From: Chondrinema litorale
GTDB lineage: Bacteria; Bacteroidota; Bacteroidia; Cytophagales; Flammeovirgaceae
Reading direction: 5' to 3'
NCBI RefSeq assembly: GCF_026250525.1
Contig: NZ_CP111048.1
Location: 186,001 to 250,000, forward strand
Length of the DNA: 64,000 bases
Program-made: the position numbers and the translations under genes
Shown here: positions 10,223 to 17,793 of the stretch, piece by piece
How positions within the stretch are numbered: position 1 is the first letter of the stretch
Layout of the letters: every line of letters starts with the position of its first letter
The notes under the pieces: model-generated
What the model was told of the DNA's origin: nothing
The model's database searches: none
Seen by the model: only the letters and a program-made list of their open reading frames with translations

Positions 10223-12839
10223 AAAAAGAGATAAACATAAACCACCCAGTTGGCCAGATAAACTCTTGGAAAAGTTTTGTGCATCGGAGCTAACAGAAGA
10301 GATTCTGGGTGATTTGCATGAGCGATTTGCTAAAAGAGTACAAAAACTGGGTGAGCGGAAAGCCAAGTGGCATTATATCAGGGAAGTGCTTTCATACATC
10401 CGATTTTCAAATATTAAAACAGCTTCATCAGAAGATAAAAACATCATTCTTATGAGTATACTCAACAATTACATTAAAGTAGCAAGCAGAAATCTGCTTC
10501 GGCATAAGGTTTTTTCATTTATCAATATTACAGGTTTAAGTATTGGCTTGGCTTGTTGCATGCTCATTATTCTTTATACAAAAGATGAAGTGAGTTTCGA
10601 TCAATTTCACGTGAAGAAAGATCAGATTTACAGAGTAACTGCAACCATTTCAAATGAAGACAACCAAATAAAACTGGGAAGTACAAACCTAATTGTTGGG
10701 CCATCTTTTCAAGAAGAAATACCGGAGGTTAAATCTTTTGTTAGGATGCAGTCTGGCTCATACATTATAAAAAAAGGAAATGAGTCTTTTGATCAGCGCG
10801 TGGTTTTTACAGATGATAATTTTTTCGAAGCCTTTACTTTTCCATTAATCCACGGAGATAAATCTAATGTATTTGCGGAGTTACAATCTGTGGTACTGAC
10901 AGAGAAAAGTGCTGAGAAATATTTTGGGAAAACAGATGTAGTTGGTGAGTCGCTAGAGCTAAGGGTAGGAGATAGTTTTGAGCCTTTTGTGGTAACAGGA
11001 GTTGCTAAAAATCCACCTCAAAACTCTTCTGTGCAATTTGAAATGATGCTTCCTTTCAAATTCAGTTTAACCCAATACAAATACATTGATAATTCGTGGT
11101 TGGGCTTTTATATTCATACCTTTTTGATTTTAGATGAAAAGGCAGATTACAATCAGGTTTTACCCAAGCTAGATCAAGTATTTTTAAGTAAGGCGAAAGA
11201 TGAACTTGCTGAGTCTAAAGAAAAATTTGAACGCGAAGAGCAAATTCATTTTGGTATGCAGCCTTTCACACAAATACATCTAGATACAGAATTTGGAGAC
11301 GTGAGAAATGGCTTAACATCGGGTAGCAATCCTATTTATTCCTATATACTTTCTGGAATTGCTTTATTTATCATGCTCATTGCTTGCATCAATTTTATAA
11401 ACCTTACTGTTGCTCATTCTTTAAAAAGAGCAAAAGAAATCGGTATAAGAAAAGTAATTGGTGGGCAGCGTGCACAATTAATTGGGCAGTTTTTAGGTGA
11501 GTCTTTTACACTATGTTTGTTTGCTTTTGTAGCAGCTTTGTTCATCGTAGAAATATCGCTACCTTCTTTTAATGAGCTGGCTAACAAGCAGTTGAGTTTT
11601 AGCTATTTGTTAGATACACAGTTAGTTGTTGGTTATATAGTTTTATTCTTTATTACAGGTTTATCAGCAGGTTTTTATCCGGCAATTGTGTTATCTGGTT
11701 TTAAACCAGTACAGGCATTGAGTAATCGAGTTCGATTAAGCAGCAAAAACTATCTAGCTAAGGCATTGGTAGTTTTACAGTTTGCATTGGCTACTTTTTT
11801 AATCATCGGTACAGTGGGTATTTATGCTCAGTTCGATTACCTCACGCATAAAGATTTAGGCTATAATGACGAAGATTTAGTGATGGTAGGTTTAGAAAGA
11901 GGCAAAGAAGCAGAACTAGCAGCACAGTTTAAAAATGAATTGGTTGATAAAACGACCATACAAAGTGTATCTCTAGTAAGTCCCGGAAACTCTTACACCA
12001 GTGCCAAAACCGATGGAACAGAAAGAGGTTTTTTTATTAAATGGATAGACGAAAACTACTTGCCAACTTTGCAAGTACCTATTGTTGCAGGTAGAAATTT
12101 CACCGAAGGGAATCAAAACGAAGAAGACGAATCTGTCTTGGTAAATGAGGCATTTGCAAAAGAAGCAGGCTGGGAAAATCCGATTGGTAAACAAGTAGAC
12201 TTTTTCTATAATAATGAAAAGCTTACGGTGATAGGCTTAGTAAAAGACTATCATTTTTCTTCGCTTAAAGAGAAAATTGGGCCATTACTATATAAAAAAG
12301 GTGCTGGGAGTTTGGTGATCAAATTGAAACACGACCGAATTATTGATGGACTTATTACCATTGAAGATGCCTATAAAAAGATACTTCCATTTCGACCTTT
12401 CCAGTATGATTTTAAGAATACAGAGAATGAAAGAAATTACGAAGCCGAAGCCAAATGGAAACAAATGATTACAGCAGGAGCTTTGCTTTCCATTTTAATT
12501 TCGTGCATGGGCTTGTTTGGTTTAGCGATGTTATCCATCCAGCGAAGAACTAAAGAAGTGGGTATTAGAAAAGTGTTGGGTGCTAAGGTGACAGACATTG
12601 TGGCTTTAATCACGAGTGATTTTATAAAACTGGTGATAATCGCATTTGTAATAGCTATTCCGGCGGGTGCATATGCCATTAATTATTGGTTAGAAGATTT
12701 TGCTTATCGCATAGAGTTGCAATGGTGGTTGTTTGCTATACCGGGTGTGTTGGCTTTGTTAGTTGCTACACTCACAATCGGTTTCCAAAGTATAAAAGCA
12801 GCCATTGCCAACCCGATAGACAGTTTACGAAATGAATAA
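10215..12839 (+). CDS. Prefix-domain ABC transporter permease (FtsX/MacB type), tandem paralogue 2
   Basis: 874 aa and the last gene of the first permease operon. The prefix domain has Cys22 and GDLHERF at 32-38. It is the close paralogue of the gene before it, sharing long stretches in the first helix, both FtsX blocks (near residues 374 and 752) and the C-terminal helix. It ends LRNE-stop like its neighbours although no gene overlaps its end, so the LRNE tail is probably conserved for the protein itself as well as for coupling. A perfect 11-bp terminator hairpin follows 25 bp after the stop. Confidence 0.93.
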   Translation: MNKKRDKHKPPSWPDKLLEKFCASELTEEILGDLHERFAKRVQKLGERKAKWHYIREVLSYIRFSNIKTASSEDKNIILMSILNNYIKVASRNLLRHKVFSFINITGLSIGLACCMLIILYTKDEVSFDQFHVKKDQIYRVTATISNEDNQIKLGSTNLIVGPSFQEEIPEVKSFVRMQSGSYIIKKGNESFDQRVVFTDDNFFEAFTFPLIHGDKSNVFAELQSVVLTEKSAEKYFGKTDVVGESLELRVGDSFEPFVVTGVAKNPPQNSSVQFEMMLPFKFSLTQYKYIDNSWLGFYIHTFLILDEKADYNQVLPKLDQVFLSKAKDELAESKEKFEREEQIHFGMQPFTQIHLDTEFGDVRNGLTSGSNPIYSYILSGIALFIMLIACINFINLTVAHSLKRAKEIGIRKVIGGQRAQLIGQFLGESFTLCLFAFVAALFIVEISLPSFNELANKQLSFSYLLDTQLVVGYIVLFFITGLSAGFYPAIVLSGFKPVQALSNRVRLSSKNYLAKALVVLQFALATFLIIGTVGIYAQFDYLTHKDLGYNDEDLVMVGLERGKEAELAAQFKNELVDKTTIQSVSLVSPGNSYTSAKTDGTERGFFIKWIDENYLPTLQVPIVAGRNFTEGNQNEEDESVLVNEAFAKEAGWENPIGKQVDFFYNNEKLTVIGLVKDYHFSSLKEKIGPLLYKKGAGSLVIKLKHDRIIDGLITIEDAYKKILPFRPFQYDFKNTENERNYEAEAKWKQMITAGALLSILISCMGLFGLAMLSIQRRTKEVGIRKVLGAKVTDIVALITSDFIKLVIIAFVIAIPAGAYAINYWLEDFAYRIELQWWLFAIPGVLALLVATLTIGFQSIKAAIANPIDSLRNE

Positions 12840-12863
12840 AAATAGATTTAGGTAAAACCTATC

Positions 12864-12898
12864 AAACCCAGTCAGTGATATTGACTGGGTTTATTTTT
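12864..12898 (+). terminator. Rho-independent terminator after first permease operon
   Basis: Perfect 11-bp inverted repeat (aaacccagtca at 12864-12874, its complement at 12882-12892) with a 7-nt loop, followed by a T-rich tract. It ends the five-permease operon. Confidence 0.85.
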
Positions 12899-12911
12899 AA
12901 ATGATCTTTTG

Positions 12912-12937
12912 GTACTTTTATATCAAGATAAAAGTAC
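12912..12937. promoter_or_regulatory. Perfect 10-bp dyad upstream of the oxidoreductase gene
   Basis: gtacttttat at 12912-12921 and its exact complement at 12928-12937 enclose a 6-nt spacer. No T-run follows, so it does not look like a second terminator. It lies about 90 bp before the oxidoreductase start and may be an operator or a leader hairpin. Function is inferred from position only. Confidence 0.4.
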
Positions 12938-13028
12938 AAGATTTTGATTATCAGTAAAATATACCTATTAAAAATTGTTAATATCAAAAATCTCTAGTTT
13001 ATTTTAGCATTTTACCGCGAGTTTGAAA

Positions 13029-14900
13029 ATGATATTATTAACAAAGTACATGCGATTGATGAGAAGAGTATTAGGGCTGTTATTTTTTATAGGATATATC
13101 TACAGCGTTTCAGCACAAGAAAAAACAGATGTTTTAATTATTGGAGGTGGTGCCGGAGGAACTTCAGCAGCGATTCAGGCAGCGAGAATGGGCACCCAAG
13201 TAACGGTGATCGAGCGCACTCCTTGGTTGGGTGGTATGCTAACTTCAGCAGGTGTATCTGCCATTGATGGCAACCACCAAATGCCTTCGGGTTTTTGGGG
13301 TGAGTTTAGACAAAAGTTATATGATTATTACGGAGGAGCGAGTGCCCTTTCTACTGGTTGGGTAAGCCATACTTTGTTCGAGCCATCTGTGGCGAATAAC
13401 ATTCTTAAAGAGCTGGCAAACATTCCGAATTTAACCATTCATTATAATGCGAATTACTCTACCATTAAGCAAGAAAATGGTTTATGGCAAGTAACATACA
13501 ATTTGGATGGTAAAGCGCAAACGGTAACCGCAAACATCTTAATCGATGCCACCGAAACTGGTGAGCTGTTACCGATTGTTGGAGCAGATTATAGATTGGG
13601 GATGGATGCCCGAGCTGAAACTGGTGAGACAGAAGCACCAGAAAAAGCAAATTCTATCATTCAAGATTTAACTTATGTAGCCATTTTAAAAGATGTTGGC
13701 GAAGTAAAAAGCAAAAAAGGTTTGGTTAAGAAACCGAAAGATTACGATAGCAAAAACTACGAATGTGCTTGTGATTTAAAAGGAGATGCCATGTTTAATT
13801 CCGTTTCTGAATGTTCAAAAATGCTGAGTTATGGCAAATTACCCAATAACAAATACATGATTAACTGGCCTAACTGTGGCAACGATTTTTACTTTGAGTG
13901 GGACGGTTTGTCTCCAGCAGAATTAGAGGTAAAAGTGCAGGAAGCTAAGAATTTCACATTGGGTTTTGTGTATTATATCCAGAACGAATTGGGCTTTAAA
14001 AACCTTCGATTAGAAAATGAATTTGCCACTAAAGATGCATTGCCTTTTATCCCTTATCACAGAGAGGGGAGAAGAGTAAAGGGCAAGGTTTTTCTTACAG
14101 CCAATCATTTAGAAGCACCTTATAAATACAACCTATCCAAAACAGGTGTGGCAGTGGGAGACTATCCGATAGATCACCACCATGCGAAAAAGCCTGATGC
14201 TCCCAAGATTGAATTTATCCATATTAGAGTGCCTAGTTACAATATTCCCTTAGGTAGTTTGATTCCCGAGAAGATTGAAAACTTTTTGGTAGCAGAGAAA
14301 AATATCAGTGTTTCTAACATTGTAAATGGCACTAGCAGATTGCAGCCGGTTGTATTGGGAATTGGGCAGGCATCGGGAGCCATTGCAGCTACTGCCATAA
14401 AGAAGCAAGTACCTACTTCTCAAGTTTCAATTAGAGAAGTACAGAATGCATTGTTAGATTATAAGGCTTATATAATGCCGCTAATTGATGTTTCTGCATC
14501 AGACAAAGCTTTTGCTTCTATGCAGCGAATTGCTGCTACACATATCTTAAAGGCAGAAGGTGTACCTTACAAATGGGCAAACGAGACTTGGTTTTATCCA
14601 GACAGAATAGTATCTGAATATGAATTAAAAACAGGATTGCTAGCCTATTATCCTGAACTTGAAAACATACCAGCTTCTGGTAAAGGGATTACTTTTCCAT
14701 TTATCGCAAGTATCTTAAAGCAATTATATACTGAGATTAATGAGCAGAGAATTAAAGCAGCGTGGAAAAAATGGAATATCGACCAAGAGTATTCATCTAC
14801 CACAGTTTTAAACAGAAGAACAGTTAGCATCATTATCGATCAGATCTTAAACCCTTTTGCTTTAGAAGTTGATTTTCAGGGAGATTTGGTAAGGTACTGA
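13029..14900 (+). CDS. Secreted FAD-dependent oxidoreductase
   Basis: 623 aa from the ATG at 13029. Another in-frame ATG at 13050 gives a tighter signal peptide (MRLMRRVLGLLFFIGYIY, cleavage near VSAQ), so the true start may be either. After the signal comes a Rossmann dinucleotide-binding motif, LIIGGGAGGTSAA, at about 36-48, with a typical following acidic residue in VTVIER, as in the FAD_oxidored family of exported or periplasmic flavoproteins. A cysteine cluster (YECACDL and SECSKM) lies near residues 240-260. The C-terminal third has the family's NGTSRLQPVVLGIGQASGA segment near the flavin. The substrate is unknown; relatives are often found with polysaccharide or sugar-acid catabolism genes, but none adjoin here. 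It is a single-gene unit with its own terminator. Confidence 0.85.
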   Translation: MILLTKYMRLMRRVLGLLFFIGYIYSVSAQEKTDVLIIGGGAGGTSAAIQAARMGTQVTVIERTPWLGGMLTSAGVSAIDGNHQMPSGFWGEFRQKLYDYYGGASALSTGWVSHTLFEPSVANNILKELANIPNLTIHYNANYSTIKQENGLWQVTYNLDGKAQTVTANILIDATETGELLPIVGADYRLGMDARAETGETEAPEKANSIIQDLTYVAILKDVGEVKSKKGLVKKPKDYDSKNYECACDLKGDAMFNSVSECSKMLSYGKLPNNKYMINWPNCGNDFYFEWDGLSPAELEVKVQEAKNFTLGFVYYIQNELGFKNLRLENEFATKDALPFIPYHREGRRVKGKVFLTANHLEAPYKYNLSKTGVAVGDYPIDHHHAKKPDAPKIEFIHIRVPSYNIPLGSLIPEKIENFLVAEKNISVSNIVNGTSRLQPVVLGIGQASGAIAATAIKKQVPTSQVSIREVQNALLDYKAYIMPLIDVSASDKAFASMQRIAATHILKAEGVPYKWANETWFYPDRIVSEYELKTGLLAYYPELENIPASGKGITFPFIASILKQLYTEINEQRIKAAWKKWNIDQEYSSTTVLNRRTVSIIIDQILNPFALEVDFQGDLVRY

Positions 14901-14908
14901 ATTAATAT

Positions 14909-14939
14909 AACCCAGCTTTAAAGGCTGGGTTTGGTTTTT
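14909..14939 (+). terminator. Rho-independent terminator after oxidoreductase
   Basis: aacccagc at 14909-14916 pairs with gctgggtt at 14924-14931, extended by two weaker pairs, and is followed by a T-rich tract. It lies 8 bp after the oxidoreductase stop. Confidence 0.8.
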
Positions 14940-15002
14940 ATGAGCAACATTTTGGCGGTGTAGTGCAGCAGGCATTTATATCGAAGCTCTTGTATATTTA
15001 TA

Positions 15003-15683
15003 TTATAAAATAATATCCCAGCCTAATTCATTTTTAAGAAAGTTTCTTTGTGTTTCATCATATTGTATTTTCTTGATCAAATTAAGAGCACCATCTGGAA
15101 TATCTTTTAAATGTTGTTTTGCTGAATTATAAAGTTTGTAATTACTATCAGAATAGTATTTGTTATCTCTAATAAAATCATAATAGAAAAAATAGTTTTC
15201 TACAATATCATTTTTCTCAATAATCCTTTTGAGGACTAACTCAAGAATTTCGTCTAATTCTTTTTTATCTAAGGGGTTTATCCAGTAAAATAATTTAGAA
15301 ATTCCAATTTTAGTTTTCTTGTCTGCGGTCTTAAATAAAATAACAAGTTTATCAATTATTTTTTTCGTACCGATGGCTTTGATACTCGGATTTATGAAAA
15401 TACGATTAAAACCAGGATCTCTATAATTTATAGCAACTTCCAATAATTTATTGATAAGCATATCAGGAATTTGATCATAATAATACATTAGATCACCAAC
15501 AAATTCTTGTTTATGTTTTGTATTAAGACAATCAATTAATTGTTTTTGCAAGTCATAATTAATAATTGGATATTCCTTTTTAAATGTTCTTAATACCTCA
15601 ATATCTCTTCCATATTCAGGTTCATGAAAGTTGTCTATATTAATGTATTCTTGAAAAAATTTATCTATCGAAGTCATATACAT
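15003..15683 (-). CDS. Hypothetical protein, alpha-helical
   Basis: 226 aa, no family recognised. It is rich in Lys, Ile, Asp and Tyr, has no signal peptide or membrane segment, and shows a run of predicted helices (for example KKIIDKLVILFKTADKKTK, then DELDEILELVLK-like segments), so a HEAT-like helical repeat is conceivable. The start may be the ATG at 15683 or the one two codons later. Visibly more AT-rich than the permease operons. It lies with two other minus-strand hypothetical genes between two + strand operons. Immunity-like cytosolic proteins of Bacteroidota have this size and composition, but that is inference. Confidence 0.65.
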   Translation of the reverse strand: MYMTSIDKFFQEYINIDNFHEPEYGRDIEVLRTFKKEYPIINYDLQKQLIDCLNTKHKQEFVGDLMYYYDQIPDMLINKLLEVAINYRDPGFNRIFINPSIKAIGTKKIIDKLVILFKTADKKTKIGISKLFYWINPLDKKELDEILELVLKRIIEKNDIVENYFFYYDFIRDNKYYSDSNYKLYNSAKQHLKDIPDGALNLIKKIQYDETQRNFLKNELGWDIIL

Positions 15684-15780
15684 AAACTTTGCTATAAGAT
15701 AAGTAGAGTCCAGTCAATCTATTTTGGGAGAAGTTATACTGCTCTTGCAAGTCAACTTTAATTCTTGATGGTGACCAATT

Positions 15781-16419
15781 TTAAAGTAAACCTAATCTTT
15801 TGAGCTTTTCCATCTCTATAGGTAAAAGGTAATGATCAAAATGGAATTCATTTTCTAATTCCCAATAATCTATATTAAATTCTGTAGCTAGTATATTGGT
15901 GATGAGCGAGCCTCCTAAAGAATAATGTGGCAAGTATTCTTTTAGCTGTGTTGAATAATAAAATATAGCTTCCTCATCATCATATAATTTTCTAGTACTG
16001 AGCAATTCCTTTTCAAAATCCGAAAAATCGTTTCCAAAAATTAAAAAATCATCAGAGCCATCATTTCCTTCAAAAGATTTTCTAAAGTTAGATGCTTTAA
16101 TCAACCTGTAATAATATCCTGCAATGTTTGAGTTTGTCCAAAATGAAAGTATGCTTGATTCTGGATCGAGCTTACAAATTTGTAGCTCTAGTTCGGATAA
16201 GTTTTGGCTAGTGATGTTAGCATCAAACCAACTCGAATTTTGCAAAACACCAATGAGAATAATGTCTTCCTTTCTGCCAAATAAATACCCTAGCCCTTTA
16301 GTAAACTTTATATGATTGGAGAATAGTTGAAGTGGTAATTGAAAATGCTTATGAATCTCTTCGTAACTTTTCGCTGAGATTATTTCAGATTTTATCAATA
16401 AGAAATTAACCTTATCCAT
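15781..16419 (-). CDS. Hypothetical protein
   Basis: 212 aa, no family recognised. It is soluble, with no signal peptide, many aromatic and acidic residues, and an alternating strand/helix look (LGYLFGRKEDIILIGVLQNS, then SILSFWTNSNIAGYYYRLIKA). The C-terminal part holds the segment YLPHYSLGGSLITNILA. About 100 bp separate it from the gene on each side, so the three minus-strand genes could be independent or a loose operon. The AT-rich composition matches its neighbours. An immunity or antitoxin-like role is possible but not shown. Confidence 0.65.
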   Translation of the reverse strand: MDKVNFLLIKSEIISAKSYEEIHKHFQLPLQLFSNHIKFTKGLGYLFGRKEDIILIGVLQNSSWFDANITSQNLSELELQICKLDPESSILSFWTNSNIAGYYYRLIKASNFRKSFEGNDGSDDFLIFGNDFSDFEKELLSTRKLYDDEEAIFYYSTQLKEYLPHYSLGGSLITNILATEFNIDYWELENEFHFDHYLLPIEMEKLKRLGLL

Positions 16420-16546
16420 TTTATAAAATTTTAACTGGTCTATTGATGCGATTCTTGCTACCGTACATTGGTAAAAGTAGTATTGTGTTTTTCACATACA
16501 AGCTTTTGTAGAAGTGATTCCTTTTAAACGGATGTGATCTTTCTGT

Positions 16547-17266
16547 TTAAAGTGTACCAGCCTCTGGCCAATTTCTCCAATTGTTATTTGCTTTTTTCTT
16601 TGGTTTCCAGTCAGTAGTGTCTTTAGAGACTAGAACTTTAGCAATTAATTGAAATGTTTCTAAGTCACTTGGGTTAGGGTCATCATAGTCTATGCACTTT
16701 TCATGGTGCCATGCATCTAATTGCATTATAAGAGGAATATCATCAGGCAACATTTGACGAAGTTCAATTTCATTTGCACGAAATAACAATGGATTCATTT
16801 CATCTAAATACCGAGTTAATGAAGCAAAGTCTATTAACTTTTGTGGGTTATTATACTCCGATATTTTGATTCCCATTGATTGATATTTTGAATAATCTTG
16901 TTCAATATAAAGTTCTTGGCCTCTAATTGAGATTTTAGATGCCTTAGGTGAAACGCGCTCAAAACCTTCCTCGATTTCAGCTAGTTGTTCACCTGTGACT
17001 AGATAAACCCATTTAGTATTGGAAGTGTGTTTTGAGTCTTTATTAAGTATACAATTACCACAAAAGTCGAGTATTATTTCTATGTGACCACTTCGATTTC
17101 CGAAACCACTTTTCTCAAATACAATTGCCCAACGTTTATCATCAGCAAATAAATTAATCCGACAACCAGATGTATAGAAATAACCATCTTCAAGATCAAA
17201 AAATAAATCATAAAGTTCATTTGTGTCAAGGTCTCTTAATATTTCCTCTTCAGTGTAGGTTGCCAT
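16547..17266 (-). CDS. Hypothetical protein resembling a conserved Bacteroidota DUF family
   Basis: 239 aa, soluble. The N-terminus (TYTEEEILRDLDTNELYDLFFDL, then DGYFYTSGCRINLFADD and RWAIVFEKSGFGNRSG) and the C-terminal tail NNWRNWPEAGTL recall a conserved family of uncharacterised Bacteroidota proteins. From memory I believe this is called DUF7003, but I cannot confirm the number. Members often appear as isolated cargo genes, sometimes next to polymorphic-toxin genes; no toxin is present here. The start ATG at 17266 is supported by the family-like N-terminus. It is divergent from the PadR operon that begins at 17460. Confidence 0.7.
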   Translation of the reverse strand: MATYTEEEILRDLDTNELYDLFFDLEDGYFYTSGCRINLFADDKRWAIVFEKSGFGNRSGHIEIILDFCGNCILNKDSKHTSNTKWVYLVTGEQLAEIEEGFERVSPKASKISIRGQELYIEQDYSKYQSMGIKISEYNNPQKLIDFASLTRYLDEMNPLLFRANEIELRQMLPDDIPLIMQLDAWHHEKCIDYDDPNPSDLETFQLIAKVLVSKDTTDWKPKKKANNNWRNWPEAGTL

Positions 17267-17382
17267 AATGCTTAGTAAAAGATAACAAGTATATAAACTT
17301 TACTAAAGGATAAGTAATAATAAACCAGTAAAAATCAAATTTACTAGTCCATTTTTGGCCTCTACTATTTACCATTCAAATA

Positions 17383-17451
17383 ATAAAAACTACATTTAAG
17401 GTAAATATTTTTTGCACCTAATCGATATAAAAACTACATTTAAGGTAAATA
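17383..17451 (+). promoter_or_regulatory. Tandem 25-bp direct repeats upstream of PadR gene (putative operator)
   Basis: An identical 25-bp sequence containing ctacatttaaggtaaata occurs at 17383-17407 and 17427-17451, a 44-bp repeat distance (about four helical turns). The second copy ends 8 bp before the PadR start codon. Since PadR repressors commonly bind their own promoters, this is a likely autoregulatory operator. A similar 43-bp-spaced pair precedes the other PadR gene. Confidence 0.6.
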
Positions 17452-17459
17452 ATAGTTTT

Positions 17460-17789
17460 ATGAGCAAGCATCACTTAGGAGAATTTGAAGAAGTTGTCAT
17501 GTTAACCGTAGCCATTTTGCAAGGAAAGGCCTATGGAATTGCCATAATCGATGAGTTGGAAAATCGCCTAAATCGCAAGGTGAGTATTGGTGCATTACAA
17601 ACCGTATTGAGAAGATTAGAAAAAAAAGGTTATCTCTCTTCTGAATTTGGCGAAGCCACACAAGAAAGAGGGGGAAAGAGAAAGCGATATTTTCAGGTGA
17701 CCAATTTTGGTATGCAAGTGTTGCAAGAAACCAAAGAGCAACGTATCAATTTATGGAACGCTGTGCCAAAAATATCTTTCAATAATTGA
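17460..17789 (+). CDS. PadR-family transcriptional regulator
   Basis: 109 aa from the ATG at 17460. An upstream TTG at 17412 would add residues encoded by the operator repeat, so it is rejected. PadR winged helix: the GEFEEVVMLTVAILQGKAYGIAI start, helix-turn-helix through SIGALQTVLRRLEKKGYL, and the wing with QERGGKRKRYF. After the wing is a short helix ending LWNAVPKISFNN, whose pattern LWxxxPKxxxNN recurs in the other PadR of the window. It probably represses its own operon of three prefix permeases, which begins 4 bp after the stop. PadR proteins respond to small effectors or membrane stress in other bacteria; the signal here is unknown. Confidence 0.9.
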   Translation: MSKHHLGEFEEVVMLTVAILQGKAYGIAIIDELENRLNRKVSIGALQTVLRRLEKKGYLSSEFGEATQERGGKRKRYFQVTNFGMQVLQETKEQRINLWNAVPKISFNN

Positions 17790-17793
17790 TAAA

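Noticed and set aside
1925..12679. Recurring antisense open frames at the same place in several permeases (for example 1925-2164, 9787-10041, 12437-12679)
   Set aside because: They mirror the conserved final FtsX block on the other strand. Their similarity follows from the conserved sense codons, and they have no independent coding signals.
15003..17266. Toxin-antitoxin or complete defence system
   Set aside because: No nuclease, kinase, NTPase or toxin motif is visible in the three genes, so only a weak suspicion is kept.
17383..17451. Tandem repeats as a minimal CRISPR array
   Set aside because: Only two copies with a 19-bp spacer, next to a regulator start, and no cas genes.
17707..17793. 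Longer start for the first permease of the second operon, reaching into the PadR gene
   Set aside because: The extra residues are PadR codons read in another frame and do not match the prefix domain; the ATG at 17794 does.
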